Source: Chitinophaga flava
GTDB taxonomy: Bacteria; Bacteroidota; Bacteroidia; Chitinophagales; Chitinophagaceae
Direction of reading: 5' to 3'
Length of the DNA: 64,000 bases
Assembly (NCBI RefSeq): GCF_003308995.1
Contig: NZ_QFFJ01000001.1
Location: 1,488,001 to 1,552,000 of the forward strand
Shown here piece by piece: positions 17,074-25,857 of the stretch (within the stretch, counting starts at the first letter, position 1; every line of letters starts with the position of its first letter). The notes under the pieces were generated by a model. That model had not been told where the DNA came from, did no database searches, and was given only the letters and a program-made list of their open reading frames with translations. A program made the translations under genes and the position numbers.

Positions 17074-18978
17074 TTATTTTACTTCTTCAAACTCGGCATC
17101 AGTTACACCATCACCGCCACCGTTAGGCTGACCTTGTTGTTGGCCGGCATCAGCAGTAGCGCCTTCCGGCTGACCCTGAGTAGCTTTGTATATTTCTTCA
17201 GAAGCAGCTGTCCATGCAGCTTCCAGTTCAGTAGTAGCAGTATCTATCTGAGCGATGTCCTGAGATTTGTGCGCTTCTTTCAGCTTGTTGAGGGCTGTTT
17301 CGATCGTTGCTTTTTTATCAGCAGGTACTTTATCGCCGTATTCTTTCAGTTGTTTTTCTGTCTGGAAGATAAGGCTGTCTGCTTTGTTGAGCTTTTCGAT
17401 TTTTTCGCGTTGTTCTTTATCGGATGATTCGTTGGCTTTCGCTTCCGCTTTCATCTTTTCGATCTCATCTTTGTTCAGACCGCTACCAGCTTCAATCTTG
17501 ATATTCTGTGTTTTACCGGTGCCTTTATCTTTGGCAGTTACGTGCAAGATACCGTTGGCATCGATATCGAAGATAACTTCGATCTGCGGAACACCACGTG
17601 GAGCCGGAGGAATATCACCCAGGATGAAACGACCCAGTGTTCTGTTCTGGTTGGCCATTGGCCTTTCACCTTGCAGAACATGGATTTCTACGCTAGGCTG
17701 GTTGTCAGCGGCAGTAGAGAATGTTTCAGATTTTCTGCTGGGGATAGTGGTGTTGGATTCGATCAGTTTGGTCATTACACCACCCATGGTTTCGATACCC
17801 AGTGACAGCGGAGTAACGTCCAGCAGCAGTACATCTTTTACTTCACCGGTCAGTACACCACCCTGGATAGCAGCACCTACGGCTACTACTTCGTCGGGGT
17901 TTACACCTCTGTTAGGTTTTTTACCGAAGAATTTTTCTACCACTTCCTGAATTTTCGGGATACGGGTAGAACCACCTACGAGGATGATTTCATCGATCTC
18001 GGAAGTATTCATTCCGGCGTCTTTCAGTGCTTTACGGCAAGGCTCCAGTGTTCTTTCCACCAGGCTGTCGCTCAGCTGTTCGAATTTAGCGCGGGTCAGT
18101 TTTTTCACCAGGTGTTTAGGAACACCATCTACTGCAGTGATATAAGGCAGGTTGATTTCTGTTTCAGAAGAAGAAGACAGCTCGATTTTAGCTTTTTCAG
18201 CGGCTTCTTTCAGGCGCTGCCATGACATTGGATCTTTGTGCAGGTCAACCGCTTCGTCTTTTTTGAACTCGTCGGCCAGCCAATCCATGATCACTTTATC
18301 GAAGTCGTCACCACCCAGGTGGGTATCACCGTTGGTAGATTTTACTTCGAATACGCCGTCGCCCAGTTCCAGGATGGAGATATCGAAGGTACCGCCACCG
18401 AGGTCGAACACAGCGATTTTGCTGTCTGTATGTTTTTTATCCATACCGTAAGCCAGTGCAGCTGCGGTAGGTTCGTTGATGATACGACGTACAGTCAGAC
18501 CGGCAATTTCACCGGCTTCTTTGGTAGCCTGACGTTGCGCATCGTTAAAGTATGCAGGAACAGTGATAACTGCTTCTGTTACTTCCTGGCCCAGGTAATC
18601 TTCGGCCGTTTTTTTCATTTTCTGCAGGATCATTGCGGAAATCTCCTGCGGCGTATATAATCTGCCATCAATATCAACGCGGGTGGTGTTGTTATCACCT
18701 TTAACCACTTTGTAGCTAACGTGACTTAATTCGTTGGACACTTCGTCAAAATGACGGCCCATGAAACGTTTCACTGACATAATGGTGTTAACGGGGTTGG
18801 TAATAGCCTGACGCTTTGCAGGGTCACCTACTTTCCTTTCTCCGTTTTTCAAAAATGCCACTACTGACGGGGTAGTTCTCCTTCCCTCATCATTGGCAAT
18901 AACTACCGGTTCGTTACCTTCCATAACGGCAACGCATGAGTTGGTAGTTCCTAAGTCAATGCCTATTATTTTTCCCAT
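17074..18978 (-). CDS. dnaK: Molecular chaperone DnaK (Hsp70)
   Basis: A 634-aa Hsp70 with all signatures: MGKIIGIDLGTTNSCVAVMEG at the N-terminus, DLGGGTFDISILEL, and the ILVGGSTRIPKIQ nucleotide-binding motif, then the substrate-binding domain and a Gly/Gln-rich tail ending in DAEFEEVK. It folds nascent and stressed proteins in the cytosol with DnaJ and GrpE, which are not in this window. The in-frame codons back to 19053 do not look like Hsp70, so I start at 18978. An AGGAG-like sequence lies about 11 nt upstream, uncommon in this phylum. Confidence 0.97.
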   Translation of the reverse strand: MGKIIGIDLGTTNSCVAVMEGNEPVVIANDEGRRTTPSVVAFLKNGERKVGDPAKRQAITNPVNTIMSVKRFMGRHFDEVSNELSHVSYKVVKGDNNTTRVDIDGRLYTPQEISAMILQKMKKTAEDYLGQEVTEAVITVPAYFNDAQRQATKEAGEIAGLTVRRIINEPTAAALAYGMDKKHTDSKIAVFDLGGGTFDISILELGDGVFEVKSTNGDTHLGGDDFDKVIMDWLADEFKKDEAVDLHKDPMSWQRLKEAAEKAKIELSSSSETEINLPYITAVDGVPKHLVKKLTRAKFEQLSDSLVERTLEPCRKALKDAGMNTSEIDEIILVGGSTRIPKIQEVVEKFFGKKPNRGVNPDEVVAVGAAIQGGVLTGEVKDVLLLDVTPLSLGIETMGGVMTKLIESNTTIPSRKSETFSTAADNQPSVEIHVLQGERPMANQNRTLGRFILGDIPPAPRGVPQIEVIFDIDANGILHVTAKDKGTGKTQNIKIEAGSGLNKDEIEKMKAEAKANESSDKEQREKIEKLNKADSLIFQTEKQLKEYGDKVPADKKATIETALNKLKEAHKSQDIAQIDTATTELEAAWTAASEEIYKATQGQPEGATADAGQQQGQPNGGGDGVTDAEFEEVK

Positions 18979-19275
18979 AGTATTAAGATTCTCCTTTAGT
19001 TGTAAGTTAAAAGTCGTATTTGTCTTAGGTTTGTCAATGATTATGCCAAGCAAAAAAATATGAAATTATGTCAGTCTGCTGCCCTATATTTGAAAAAATG
19101 ATTTGATTATTTGCATATTTAGTCATTCCACTGACCCGACAAAATGACGAATATGCCAACCTTGAACAAGTAGTTACCCGTTCTAACCTCGCCTTCCTTT
19201 AGTACAGCTATTCATCTCTGCACCTGCGTTCAGATTTTATCAAACAAGATCATTGTTTAACCTAAGCATTTTCTT
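18979..19275. other. Divergent intergenic region between dnaK and the OmpA-family gene
   Basis: This 297-bp A/T-rich region must hold promoters for both flanking genes. On the plus strand there are two -7-like boxes, TAGGTTTG (19026-19033) and TATATTTG (19085-19092), but neither has a TTG at the usual distance. I see no CIRCE-type inverted repeat for dnaK control. Confidence 0.4.
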
Positions 19276-20640
19276 ATGAACACATCCAAAATCTGGCGGG
19301 CTTCCTGTGCCCTCCTGGCTATCATGCCCGTTATCAGCAATGCCCAGGACCAATCTACCGCGACCGCTGTGGCCCCCACTGTACAGCTTTTCAGAGGTCC
19401 TCAGGAATTCAAAACTTGGTCCGTTGGCGTCAATGGAGGGCTGCTGGCCCCTGTAGCTGCCACCGGTGGCAGTAATGACTTCACCAAATGGAAGGCCTCC
19501 GGCGGGTATGGCGCTTATGTGAAATACCAGCTTCTTCATTTTCTGGCTATACGGGCCGACTATGTTGGCGGAAAACTGAAAGCCGACAATAGCAAGAACC
19601 TGGGTAATGGTATGCCTCCCAGCAGCCCCTACAGCTCCTTCGAAACGAAACTGAAATGGACGGCCACCCTCAATGCCGTATTTAATATTACTACTGTCAA
19701 CTGGCTGTTCCGTAAAAACTTTGTCCTGTTATACGGCTCCGTAGGCGGTGGCCTTGCCGGATACAGTCCCTCCCTCACACCTGTCGGCAGCAACACCTCC
19801 TTCGACTATAAACCCAGCGGCACCATCAAGGAATTGATCATCCCGGTAGGTGCAGGGCTCAAATTCAGACTATCTGAATTTATCAACCTGGACCTGGGCT
19901 ATACGATGTATTATACAGATGGCGACAACCTGGACGGTTACTATCATGGTCCCAACAAAGACAAATTCTCCTATGGTTATGCCGGGCTTGAGTTTGCCAT
20001 CGGCAAAAAGGGGAAACCACAACTGCAATGGAACAATCCTGCCGCCACCACCTATGATGAACTGGAAGCACAGAAAGCCACACTGCGCACTGCACTGGAT
20101 GCAGCCAACCAGACCAATCAGAAACTGACCGCCGATATGGACAGGCTCATGAAAGACAGTGATGGCGACGGCGTATCCGACTACTTCGATAAATGCCCCA
20201 ATACACCTGCCAATACCCGCGTAGATGGCTCCGGTTGCCCGCTGCCCGAACCGGTAGTGGAGAAAAAAGAGGAAAAGATAGTGATCACCGAAGAAGATAA
20301 CCGCATCGTAAAAGAAGCCATCCAGAACCTTGAATTCGACTTCGCCAAAGCCAGTATCAAACCACACTCCTATCCGGCACTCGACAGAGTGGCTGAACTG
20401 CTGAAACGCAAAAACCTCAACCTGAAGCTGAGCGGCCATACCGACAATGTAGGCAGTAAGGAGCGCAACCTGGCCCTGTCCAGAGAAAGAGCCGAAGCCG
20501 TTAAAACCTATATGGTAAGCAAAGGCGTTAATGCATCTAAAATTGAGGCAGTGGGTTATGGCATGAGCCAGCCTATTGCGAGCAATAAAACCGCTGCCGG
20601 CAGACAGAAAAACAGAAGGGTGGAATTTACAATCTTCTAA
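19276..20640 (+). CDS. OmpA-family outer-membrane protein with TSP3 calcium-binding motif
   Basis: A 454-aa protein. The signal peptide runs to about residue 23 (cleavage near SNAQ). Residues 40-255 are a predicted outer-membrane beta-barrel rich in glycine and aromatic residues. A short coiled coil (260-290) leads to a thrombospondin type-3 calcium motif, DSDGDGVSDYFDKCPNTP. The C-terminal 110 residues are an OmpA peptidoglycan-binding domain (LEFDFAKASIKP, LSGHTDNVGS, NRRVEF). It tethers the outer membrane to peptidoglycan and probably sits in the envelope as a structural porin. Monocistronic with its own terminator. Confidence 0.9.
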   Translation: MNTSKIWRASCALLAIMPVISNAQDQSTATAVAPTVQLFRGPQEFKTWSVGVNGGLLAPVAATGGSNDFTKWKASGGYGAYVKYQLLHFLAIRADYVGGKLKADNSKNLGNGMPPSSPYSSFETKLKWTATLNAVFNITTVNWLFRKNFVLLYGSVGGGLAGYSPSLTPVGSNTSFDYKPSGTIKELIIPVGAGLKFRLSEFINLDLGYTMYYTDGDNLDGYYHGPNKDKFSYGYAGLEFAIGKKGKPQLQWNNPAATTYDELEAQKATLRTALDAANQTNQKLTADMDRLMKDSDGDGVSDYFDKCPNTPANTRVDGSGCPLPEPVVEKKEEKIVITEEDNRIVKEAIQNLEFDFAKASIKPHSYPALDRVAELLKRKNLNLKLSGHTDNVGSKERNLALSRERAEAVKTYMVSKGVNASKIEAVGYGMSQPIASNKTAAGRQKNRRVEFTIF

Positions 20641-20675
20641 TACCAGCAAGGTTAGCCAGCAAATTAATATTATAA

Positions 20676-20711
20676 GTAAGAGGCCCGACAGCACGTTGGG
20701 CCTCTTGCTTA
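20676..20711 (+). terminator. Terminator after the OmpA-family gene
   Basis: Stem TAAGAGGCCC (20677-20686) / GGGCCTCTTGCTTA (20698-20711) with an 11-nt loop, 36 nt after the stop. The T-run is weak, so this may stop transcription partly or protect the mRNA end. Confidence 0.6.
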
Positions 20712-20770
20712 ATAATATCCGTTCATCCCACTTGCTTGCGCCTTTCTACTAAACCTCGTACATTCACGTT

Positions 20771-21256
20771 ATGGAAACTATCACAATAAGGACGATCGAT
20801 CCTGCCGATGACCCAACTATTGCCAACATTGTAAAAACCACGCTGACAGAATTCGGAATGAACAAAGCAGGTACTGCCTATTCCGACCCAACCACCGACC
20901 ATCTGTCTGTTTTATTCGACAAGCCCAGGGCTATCTATTATGTCGCTGAAGAAAATGGTATTATCCTCGGCGGCGCCGGCATACATCCGCTGGATGGCGG
21001 GGAATTACATGTATGCGAACTGCAGAAGATGTACCTGGTACCGGCAGCCAGAGGTAAAGGACTTGCCGGCAAACTGATCACCCAATGCCTGCAGTTTGCC
21101 AGGGAAAACGGATATACGCAGTGTTATCTTGAAACCAGTCCTGAACTGGCAAGGGCCAGGAAAGTATACGAACAATTCGGCTTCAGATACCTGACTGGCC
21201 CCATGGGCAACACCGGTCATTTTGGCTGTGACAGCTGGATGCTGAAGGATTTATAG
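20771..21256 (+). CDS. GNAT-family N-acetyltransferase
   Basis: A 161-aa GNAT fold. The acetyl-CoA binding motif A is visible as LQKMYLVPAARGKGLAGKLI (the Q/RxxGxG/A loop is RGKGLAG) near residues 84-103. It follows the VAEENGIILGGAGIHPL beta hairpin and precedes the LETSPELARARKVYEQFGF helix that closes the fold. The substrate cannot be read; related proteins acetylate small amines or protein N-termini. It has its own transcription context between two terminator-bounded genes. Confidence 0.85.
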   Translation: METITIRTIDPADDPTIANIVKTTLTEFGMNKAGTAYSDPTTDHLSVLFDKPRAIYYVAEENGIILGGAGIHPLDGGELHVCELQKMYLVPAARGKGLAGKLITQCLQFARENGYTQCYLETSPELARARKVYEQFGFRYLTGPMGNTGHFGCDSWMLKDL

Positions 21257-21339
21257 GATTCCCCGTTACGTTGTTTTTTCTGCACTGATTGAATCCGGCA
21301 TATTTCTTGGTATCTGCTGGCAGGAAAAATAATCGTATT

Positions 21340-21915
21340 ATGAAAAAACTGATTCTGTCTGGTATTCTGGCCATTGGTTCTGTGCTGGCAGTTAAAGCCC
21401 AAACCGTAAAATTCGGTGTGAAGGGAGGTCTGAACCTTGCTAAGGTTACTAACACCGACGATGCCAAGACACGTGCCTCCTTCTATGCCGGCGGCCTGGT
21501 TAACGTTGCCCTGAATGAAAGCTGGGCCATACAACCTGAGTTGTTGTATTCCGGACAAGGTACCAAAGTAAAAACCAATACTATCCTGGGCACACTGGAA
21601 AGTACCCTCAAAACTGATTATATCAACATCCCGGTAATGGTGCAATACTCTATTGTACCGGCATTTTACCTGGAAGCAGGCCCTCAGCTGGGTATTCTGG
21701 CAGGCGCCAAAGAGAAAATCGGTAGCAAATCATACGATGTAAAAGATCAGATGAAGAGTATCGATTTTGGTATCGGCGTAGGTTTCGGTTATAAATTCGA
21801 TATGGGCCTGGGCGTGTCCGGCCGTTATAACTTCGGACTTACCAACATCGAAGATTCCGGTAATCACAACAGCAAAAACTCTGTAGCACAAATAGGACTG
21901 TTCTACATGTTCTAA
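21340..21915 (+). CDS. Small outer-membrane beta-barrel (porin-like, PorT family)
   Basis: A 191-aa protein. I start at ATG 21340 because it opens a standard signal peptide (MKKLILSGILAIGSVLAVKA, cleavage before QT); an in-frame start at 21289 would put 17 atypical residues in front. The mature part begins VKFGVKGGLNLA and has eight or so amphipathic strands, ending in the aromatic LFYMF expected of outer-membrane barrels. This is the common Bacteroidota OMP_b-brl_2 type. The substrate or role is unknown. Confidence 0.85.
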   Translation: MKKLILSGILAIGSVLAVKAQTVKFGVKGGLNLAKVTNTDDAKTRASFYAGGLVNVALNESWAIQPELLYSGQGTKVKTNTILGTLESTLKTDYINIPVMVQYSIVPAFYLEAGPQLGILAGAKEKIGSKSYDVKDQMKSIDFGIGVGFGYKFDMGLGVSGRYNFGLTNIEDSGNHNSKNSVAQIGLFYMF

Positions 21916-21936
21916 ACACTACATAACGATGCAATG

Positions 21937-21980
21937 TAACGCAGAGGCGCAGGGATTTTATGAAATCTCTGCGCCTTTGT
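21937..21980 (+). terminator. Terminator/dispersed GC palindrome after the barrel gene
   Basis: GGCGCAGGGATTT (21946-21958) pairs with AAATCTCTGCGCC (21963-21975) with one G-T wobble and is followed by TTTGTTTAT. The surrounding ACGCAGAGGCGCAG text and its echo CACCTCTGCGCG (22009-22020) resemble a palindrome family that I recall as dispersed in many Bacteroidota genomes, so this may be a REP-like repeat doubling as a terminator. Confidence 0.6.
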
Positions 21981-22005
21981 TTATAAGTCCCTTTAGGGTA
22001 ACCTT

Positions 22006-22035
22006 TTGCACCTCTGCGCGAAACCACTATCTTTG
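22006..22035 (+). promoter_or_regulatory. argS promoter
   Basis: TTG at 22006-22008 and TATCTTTG at 22028-22035 (perfect TAnnTTTG) are 22 nt apart start to start. The leader to the argS ATG at 22060 is about 18 nt. It lies within the echo of the repeat described upstream. Confidence 0.65.
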
Positions 22036-22059
22036 CTGCTCGCATTAATCATTTTCAGC

Positions 22060-23988
22060 ATGAGTGTTGTACAATCAATCAGAACGGCTGCCGTAGCCGC
22101 CATCAAATCCCTTTACAACCAGGATATCACTGTAGCAGATGTAGCTATCAATGTGACTAAACCTGAGTTTGAAGGAGAGTATACCATTGTTGTTTTCCCA
22201 TTCACCAAATTCAGCCGACAAAAACCAGATGAAACTGCACAGCGCATAGGCGACTACCTTGTTGCCCAGCATTCCGAGCTGATTGCCGGTTTTAACGTGG
22301 TAAAAGGCTTCCTTAACCTGGACATCAATCAGGCCTACTGGTGTGATTTTCTCCAGCAACAATACAACAACGAAAATATCGGTATACAGCCATCCAACGG
22401 CAAAAAGATCATGGTGGAGTATTCCTCCCCCAATACCAACAAACCACTGCACCTGGGTCACCTGCGTAATAACTTCCTCGGTTATTCCATCGCGGAAATC
22501 CTGAAGGCCAACGGTTTTGAAGTGATCAAAACCAACCTGGTAAATGATCGTGGTATCCATATCTGTAAGTCCATGCTGGCATGGCAGCTGTTTGCACACG
22601 GTGATACTCCGGAATCCACCGGTATCAAAGGTGATCACCTGGTAGGTGATTATTACGTGAAGTTTGAATCCGTAGTAAAAGAACAGGCCGAACCTATCAT
22701 TGACCGGGTGCTGGAAAACGACTTCCAGGACTTCGAAGGCGCTGATGTGGAGAAACTGACCAAACTGGTCACCGCCCTGCATAAGCCTGAAGTTAAGAAC
22801 GATCCGGACAAGACTTCCAAAATTATGGGTGACATCAAGGAGATGTCCCGTAATAAAACAGAGATCATGCAGCAGGCCAAAATCATGCTGCAGCAGTGGG
22901 AAGCGGGCAACCATGAGGTACGCCACCTCTGGACTGACATGAACAGCTGGGTGTACCAGGGTTTTGACGAAACCTACAAACGCCTGGGCATCAACTTCGA
23001 TAAAGTATATTACGAAAGCAATACCTACCTGCTGGGCAAAGACCTGGTTGAAGAAGGACTGGCCAAAGGCGTGCTGTTCAAAAAAGAAGACAACTCTGTA
23101 TGGATAGACCTCACCGCAGACGGCCTGGATGAAAAACTCCTGCTCCGTGGCGATGGCACTTCCGTATACATGACCCAGGACCTGGGCACCGCCCGGCTGA
23201 AATACAACGACTACCACATGGACCAGAGCATCCACGTGGTGGCCGATGAACAGAACTACCACTTCAAAGTATTGCAGCTGATCCTGGAGAAACTGGGAGA
23301 CCCTTCCGCGCCAGGCATCTACCACCTCAGCTATGGCATGGTGGAACTACCTCACGGCCGTATGAAGAGCCGGGAAGGTACCGTAGTGGACGCAGATGAT
23401 ATGATCGTGGAAATGGTGGATACAGCAAAAGAAGCTACCCAGGAAGCCATGCAAAAACATGCTGATTTCACGGAAGCCGAACTGAACACCCTTTACGAAA
23501 CCATCGGCCTGGGTGCTATGAAGTTCTTCCTGCTGCGTGTAGACCCCAAGAAAAAAATGATCTTCAATCCCGAAGAATCCATTGACCTGCGCGGGTTTAC
23601 CGGACCATTCATACAATATGCACACGCGCGTATCAAGTCTATTTTAAGAGAAGTAGGCCCTGTGGCCGGCCTGGAAAACTTCCAGTACAAAGGCGCATTG
23701 CTGCCTCTGGAAAAAGAACTGATCGTTATCAACGAACAATTCCCTGGCATTCTCGCAGACGCACACCGCGAAATGAGTCCTTCTGTGATCGCCAACTACG
23801 CATTCCAGCTGGCGCAGACGTTCAACTCCTTCTATGCTGAAAAAGTAGAAGGTGTATACACTTACTCCGTACTGCGGGAAGAAAATGAAGACAAGAAAAA
23901 ACTGAGGTTACAGCTGATCACGCTTACTGCCAATACCATCCGGCAGAGCATGAAACTGCTGGGTATCCATGTACCCGAGCGGATGTAA
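22060..23988 (+). CDS. argS: Arginine-tRNA ligase
   Basis: A 642-aa class I synthetase that charges tRNA-Arg. The HIGH motif appears as HLGHLRNN and the KMSKS loop as MKSREGT; the N-terminal Add-1 domain (1-110) and the C-terminal DALR anticodon-binding domain (about 520-642, with FNSFYAEKVEGVY) are complete. I start at 22060 because it sits 24 nt after a perfect -7 box; the earlier in-frame start at 22006 would fall inside the promoter. Monocistronic, terminated at 24005-24054. Confidence 0.97.
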   Translation: MSVVQSIRTAAVAAIKSLYNQDITVADVAINVTKPEFEGEYTIVVFPFTKFSRQKPDETAQRIGDYLVAQHSELIAGFNVVKGFLNLDINQAYWCDFLQQQYNNENIGIQPSNGKKIMVEYSSPNTNKPLHLGHLRNNFLGYSIAEILKANGFEVIKTNLVNDRGIHICKSMLAWQLFAHGDTPESTGIKGDHLVGDYYVKFESVVKEQAEPIIDRVLENDFQDFEGADVEKLTKLVTALHKPEVKNDPDKTSKIMGDIKEMSRNKTEIMQQAKIMLQQWEAGNHEVRHLWTDMNSWVYQGFDETYKRLGINFDKVYYESNTYLLGKDLVEEGLAKGVLFKKEDNSVWIDLTADGLDEKLLLRGDGTSVYMTQDLGTARLKYNDYHMDQSIHVVADEQNYHFKVLQLILEKLGDPSAPGIYHLSYGMVELPHGRMKSREGTVVDADDMIVEMVDTAKEATQEAMQKHADFTEAELNTLYETIGLGAMKFFLLRVDPKKKMIFNPEESIDLRGFTGPFIQYAHARIKSILREVGPVAGLENFQYKGALLPLEKELIVINEQFPGILADAHREMSPSVIANYAFQLAQTFNSFYAEKVEGVYTYSVLREENEDKKKLRLQLITLTANTIRQSMKLLGIHVPERM

Positions 23989-24004
23989 TACCACAACGGA
24001 ATAT

Positions 24005-24054
24005 AACAGCAAAGGCGCAACGGACTTTAAGATCCTGTGCGCCTTTGTTGTTTT
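24005..24054 (+). terminator. argS terminator
   Basis: Stem AACAGCAAAGGCGCA (24005-24019) / TGCGCCTTTGTTGTT (24038-24052) with one wobble, ending in TTTT. The GGCGCA core is the same as in the hairpin upstream of argS, so the gene is bracketed by related palindromes. Confidence 0.75.
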
Positions 24055-24065
24055 AACCAATACTT

Positions 24066-24099
24066 AAAAAAAACGCTGCGGGCTTTGCAGACCGCAGCG
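24066..24099 (-). terminator. Minus-strand terminator
   Basis: Stem CGCTGCGG (24074-24081) / CCGCAGCG (24092-24099) followed on the minus strand by eight T's (A-run 24066-24073). It lies 140 nt beyond the TPR gene and directly after the stop codon of the signal-peptide-like frame 24100-24180. Confidence 0.75.
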
Positions 24100-24180
24100 C
24101 TAGCAGCTTGCGGCCACCGTGGCCGAAACTGCCGAAGAAAATACCACAGCAAGCAGCAACGAAAAAAGGAGCTTGCCTAT
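24100..24180 (-). pseudogene. Signal-peptide-like mini reading frame without a normal start codon
   Basis: Read on the minus strand, codons from 24180 give I-GKLLFSLLLAVVFSSAVSA-TVAASC then TAG at 24100-24102, which abuts the terminator hairpin. The 26 residues look exactly like a bacterial signal peptide with an AVSA cleavage site. The codon where Met is expected is ATA, and no ATG, GTG or TTG lies in frame upstream before a stop. It may be a tiny exported-peptide gene that lost its start, or one using a rare start. No homologue is recognised. Confidence 0.3.
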
Positions 24181-24237
24181 CCTTAATACGCCGTTTGTAA
24201 ACCCTTCTACACTGTGGCAAAATATTTATTGATAAAG

Positions 24238-25152
24238 TTATCTGGTAGTATCCATCGCGGTAGCTTTATCGCATAATACCATTCCTTTCTCCTTATCACC
24301 CTTACCCATATACGATTTTCCAAGCATAAACATAACAAAAGCATTTGTAGGTTGCAAGCGTAATACATTTTCCCATTGTATAATCGCTGCATCAAAGTCA
24401 CCTTTGTTGTAACAGGCATGTGCCAGATTGAACAATATCTGTTCGTCATCAGGTTGCAGCTGCTGCGCTTTCCGCAGGTATGCGATCCCTTTGTCTGTTT
24501 GCTCCAGCCGTAACCACGCCACGCCGGTATTAAATAAAAAAGCGGCGTCCTGCTTACAGCCCAGAGCAGCGGCTTTGTCGAAGGAACGGACAGCTCCTTC
24601 AAAATCAGCTGTATTAAAACTCATCATGCCCAGTTCATACCAGGCGGCGGTATACGTACTATCTGTCGATAGCAGCTCCTGATAAGCGTTGATGCTTTCC
24701 CGATAATAACCCAGTTGAGCATATAACTGTGCCAGCTGATAAGTAACCGTCATATTGCCCGGTTCTTCCCTTCTGGCCTGTTGCAGCGCTTCCAGTGCGT
24801 TATCATACTGCCGGAGATAATAAAAGCTCAGCCCTATCTGCCTGCTCATATTGGTTGCTCCCAGCTCCTGTGCCTTGCGGCAATAGCCAAGTGCATCAGC
24901 ATATGATTTTCTTTCAAAGTAAATGTCTCCCAGCGCACTATAGGCAGCAGTATAACTGCTGTCGGCCTTTATAGCTGCAGCAAAACATTGACGGGCAGCT
25001 TCCTGCCGGCCAGACTTCCTGAAGGCAATGCCTTCCCTGTAAAGATTACGGGCTTTATCACGCCATCCACTGAGATGCACTGCTGTTGCAGTGTTGACGG
25101 CGCTCATAAGCATCACAACATACAAACATAGGATAAGGCGAAAGGTCATCAT
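24238..25152 (-). CDS. Exported TPR-repeat protein
   Basis: A 304-aa protein with an N-terminal signal sequence (MMTFRLILCLYVVMLMSAVN...), followed by about eight tandem tetratricopeptide repeats covering residues 40-295. Characteristic pairs are YSALGDIYFERKSYADAL, YQLAQLYAQLGYYRESI and FNLAHACYNKGDFDAAI. TPR arrays bind protein partners; here the location would be periplasmic. I start at ATG 25152 because the longer frame to 25170 opens with TTG. It ends without any other domain. The region upstream (25170-25230) is very A/T-rich. Confidence 0.8.
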   Translation of the reverse strand: MMTFRLILCLYVVMLMSAVNTATAVHLSGWRDKARNLYREGIAFRKSGRQEAARQCFAAAIKADSSYTAAYSALGDIYFERKSYADALGYCRKAQELGATNMSRQIGLSFYYLRQYDNALEALQQARREEPGNMTVTYQLAQLYAQLGYYRESINAYQELLSTDSTYTAAWYELGMMSFNTADFEGAVRSFDKAAALGCKQDAAFLFNTGVAWLRLEQTDKGIAYLRKAQQLQPDDEQILFNLAHACYNKGDFDAAIIQWENVLRLQPTNAFVMFMLGKSYMGKGDKEKGMVLCDKATAMDTTR

Positions 25153-25230
25153 ATGTAGGCTTCTCCACAAAGATAGATATTATTTAAATATTAATATATT
25201 CAATAAAATATATAAATATTTAAATAATTA

Positions 25231-25719
25231 TCATTCATTCATATCTGAAGCAGAAAAGCCCAGGGGTAGCAGGTCATTGGCTTTATCGATCACATATACC
25301 TTACCACTAAGACCTCCCAGAATCAACCGGATCGGTCTGTCCTGACGGTATTCATACTCGGCCAGCGTCTGGCGGCAGATACCACAGGGAGAAATAGGCC
25401 GGGAGCTATCACCGTTGAGATTGTTATAGCTGACAGCGATAGTATCGATGGCCACATCCGGATAAGTAGCAGAAACAGCGGAAAGCGCCACCCTTTCCGC
25501 ACATAGTCCTACCGGAAAAGAAGCATTCTCCTGATTGGACCCTGCGACGATTTCGCCGTTGACCAACCGGATTACCGCTCCTACCTGGAAATGTGAATAA
25601 GGTGCATAAGCATGATGTGTCACTTCCCTGGCCTCTTTCAGCAACCACGCGTCGTTTTCGTCCAGACCTGTAATATCGTTATACACTAAGTAGTCAAAGT
25701 GATGTTGTTGTTTTTCCAT
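25231..25719 (-). CDS. cdd: Cytidine deaminase
   Basis: A 162-aa enzyme. The zinc site is complete: the CAE motif in GLCAERVALSAV (Cys plus catalytic Glu) and the PCGICRQTL motif with two more Cys ligands. The substrate loop YSHFQVGA is present. It converts cytidine and deoxycytidine to uridines in pyrimidine salvage. Length fits the homotetrameric class with a short N-terminal extension. I prefer the ATG at 25719 to the one at 25731; both are possible. Confidence 0.93.
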   Translation of the reverse strand: MEKQQHHFDYLVYNDITGLDENDAWLLKEAREVTHHAYAPYSHFQVGAVIRLVNGEIVAGSNQENASFPVGLCAERVALSAVSATYPDVAIDTIAVSYNNLNGDSSRPISPCGICRQTLAEYEYRQDRPIRLILGGLSGKVYVIDKANDLLPLGFSASDMNE

Positions 25720-25800
25720 ATGAAAAAGCATGAAAATTTACGTATAGCCTTTACCGGCATACAGCCTGTAACAGGCAGCAGAAAAGGGGTAAAGACAACT

Positions 25801-25825
25801 ACGGACCGGCAATATGCCGATCCGT
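25801..25825 (-). terminator. Probable lepB terminator
   Basis: Hairpin ACGGACCGGCA / TGCCGATCCGT with a 3-nt loop (one wobble), 33 nt beyond the lepB stop on the minus strand. The following T-run is weak. Confidence 0.45.
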
Positions 25826-25857
25826 AAGTTAGTTTAAAATATATTTTGTTTAACTGG

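Noticed and set aside
18979..19053. 25-residue N-terminal extension of DnaK
   Set aside because: Hsp70 proteins begin at MGKIIGIDLGTT; the extension has no Hsp70 similarity and lies in the promoter region.
21937..22035. CRISPR-like repeat cluster near argS
   Set aside because: Only palindromic single units are present, with no regular repeat-spacer pattern and no cas genes.
22075..23325. Long open frame (416 codons) antisense to argS
   Set aside because: It has no recognisable protein features and lies opposite an unmistakable synthetase gene; it is a by-product of codon usage.
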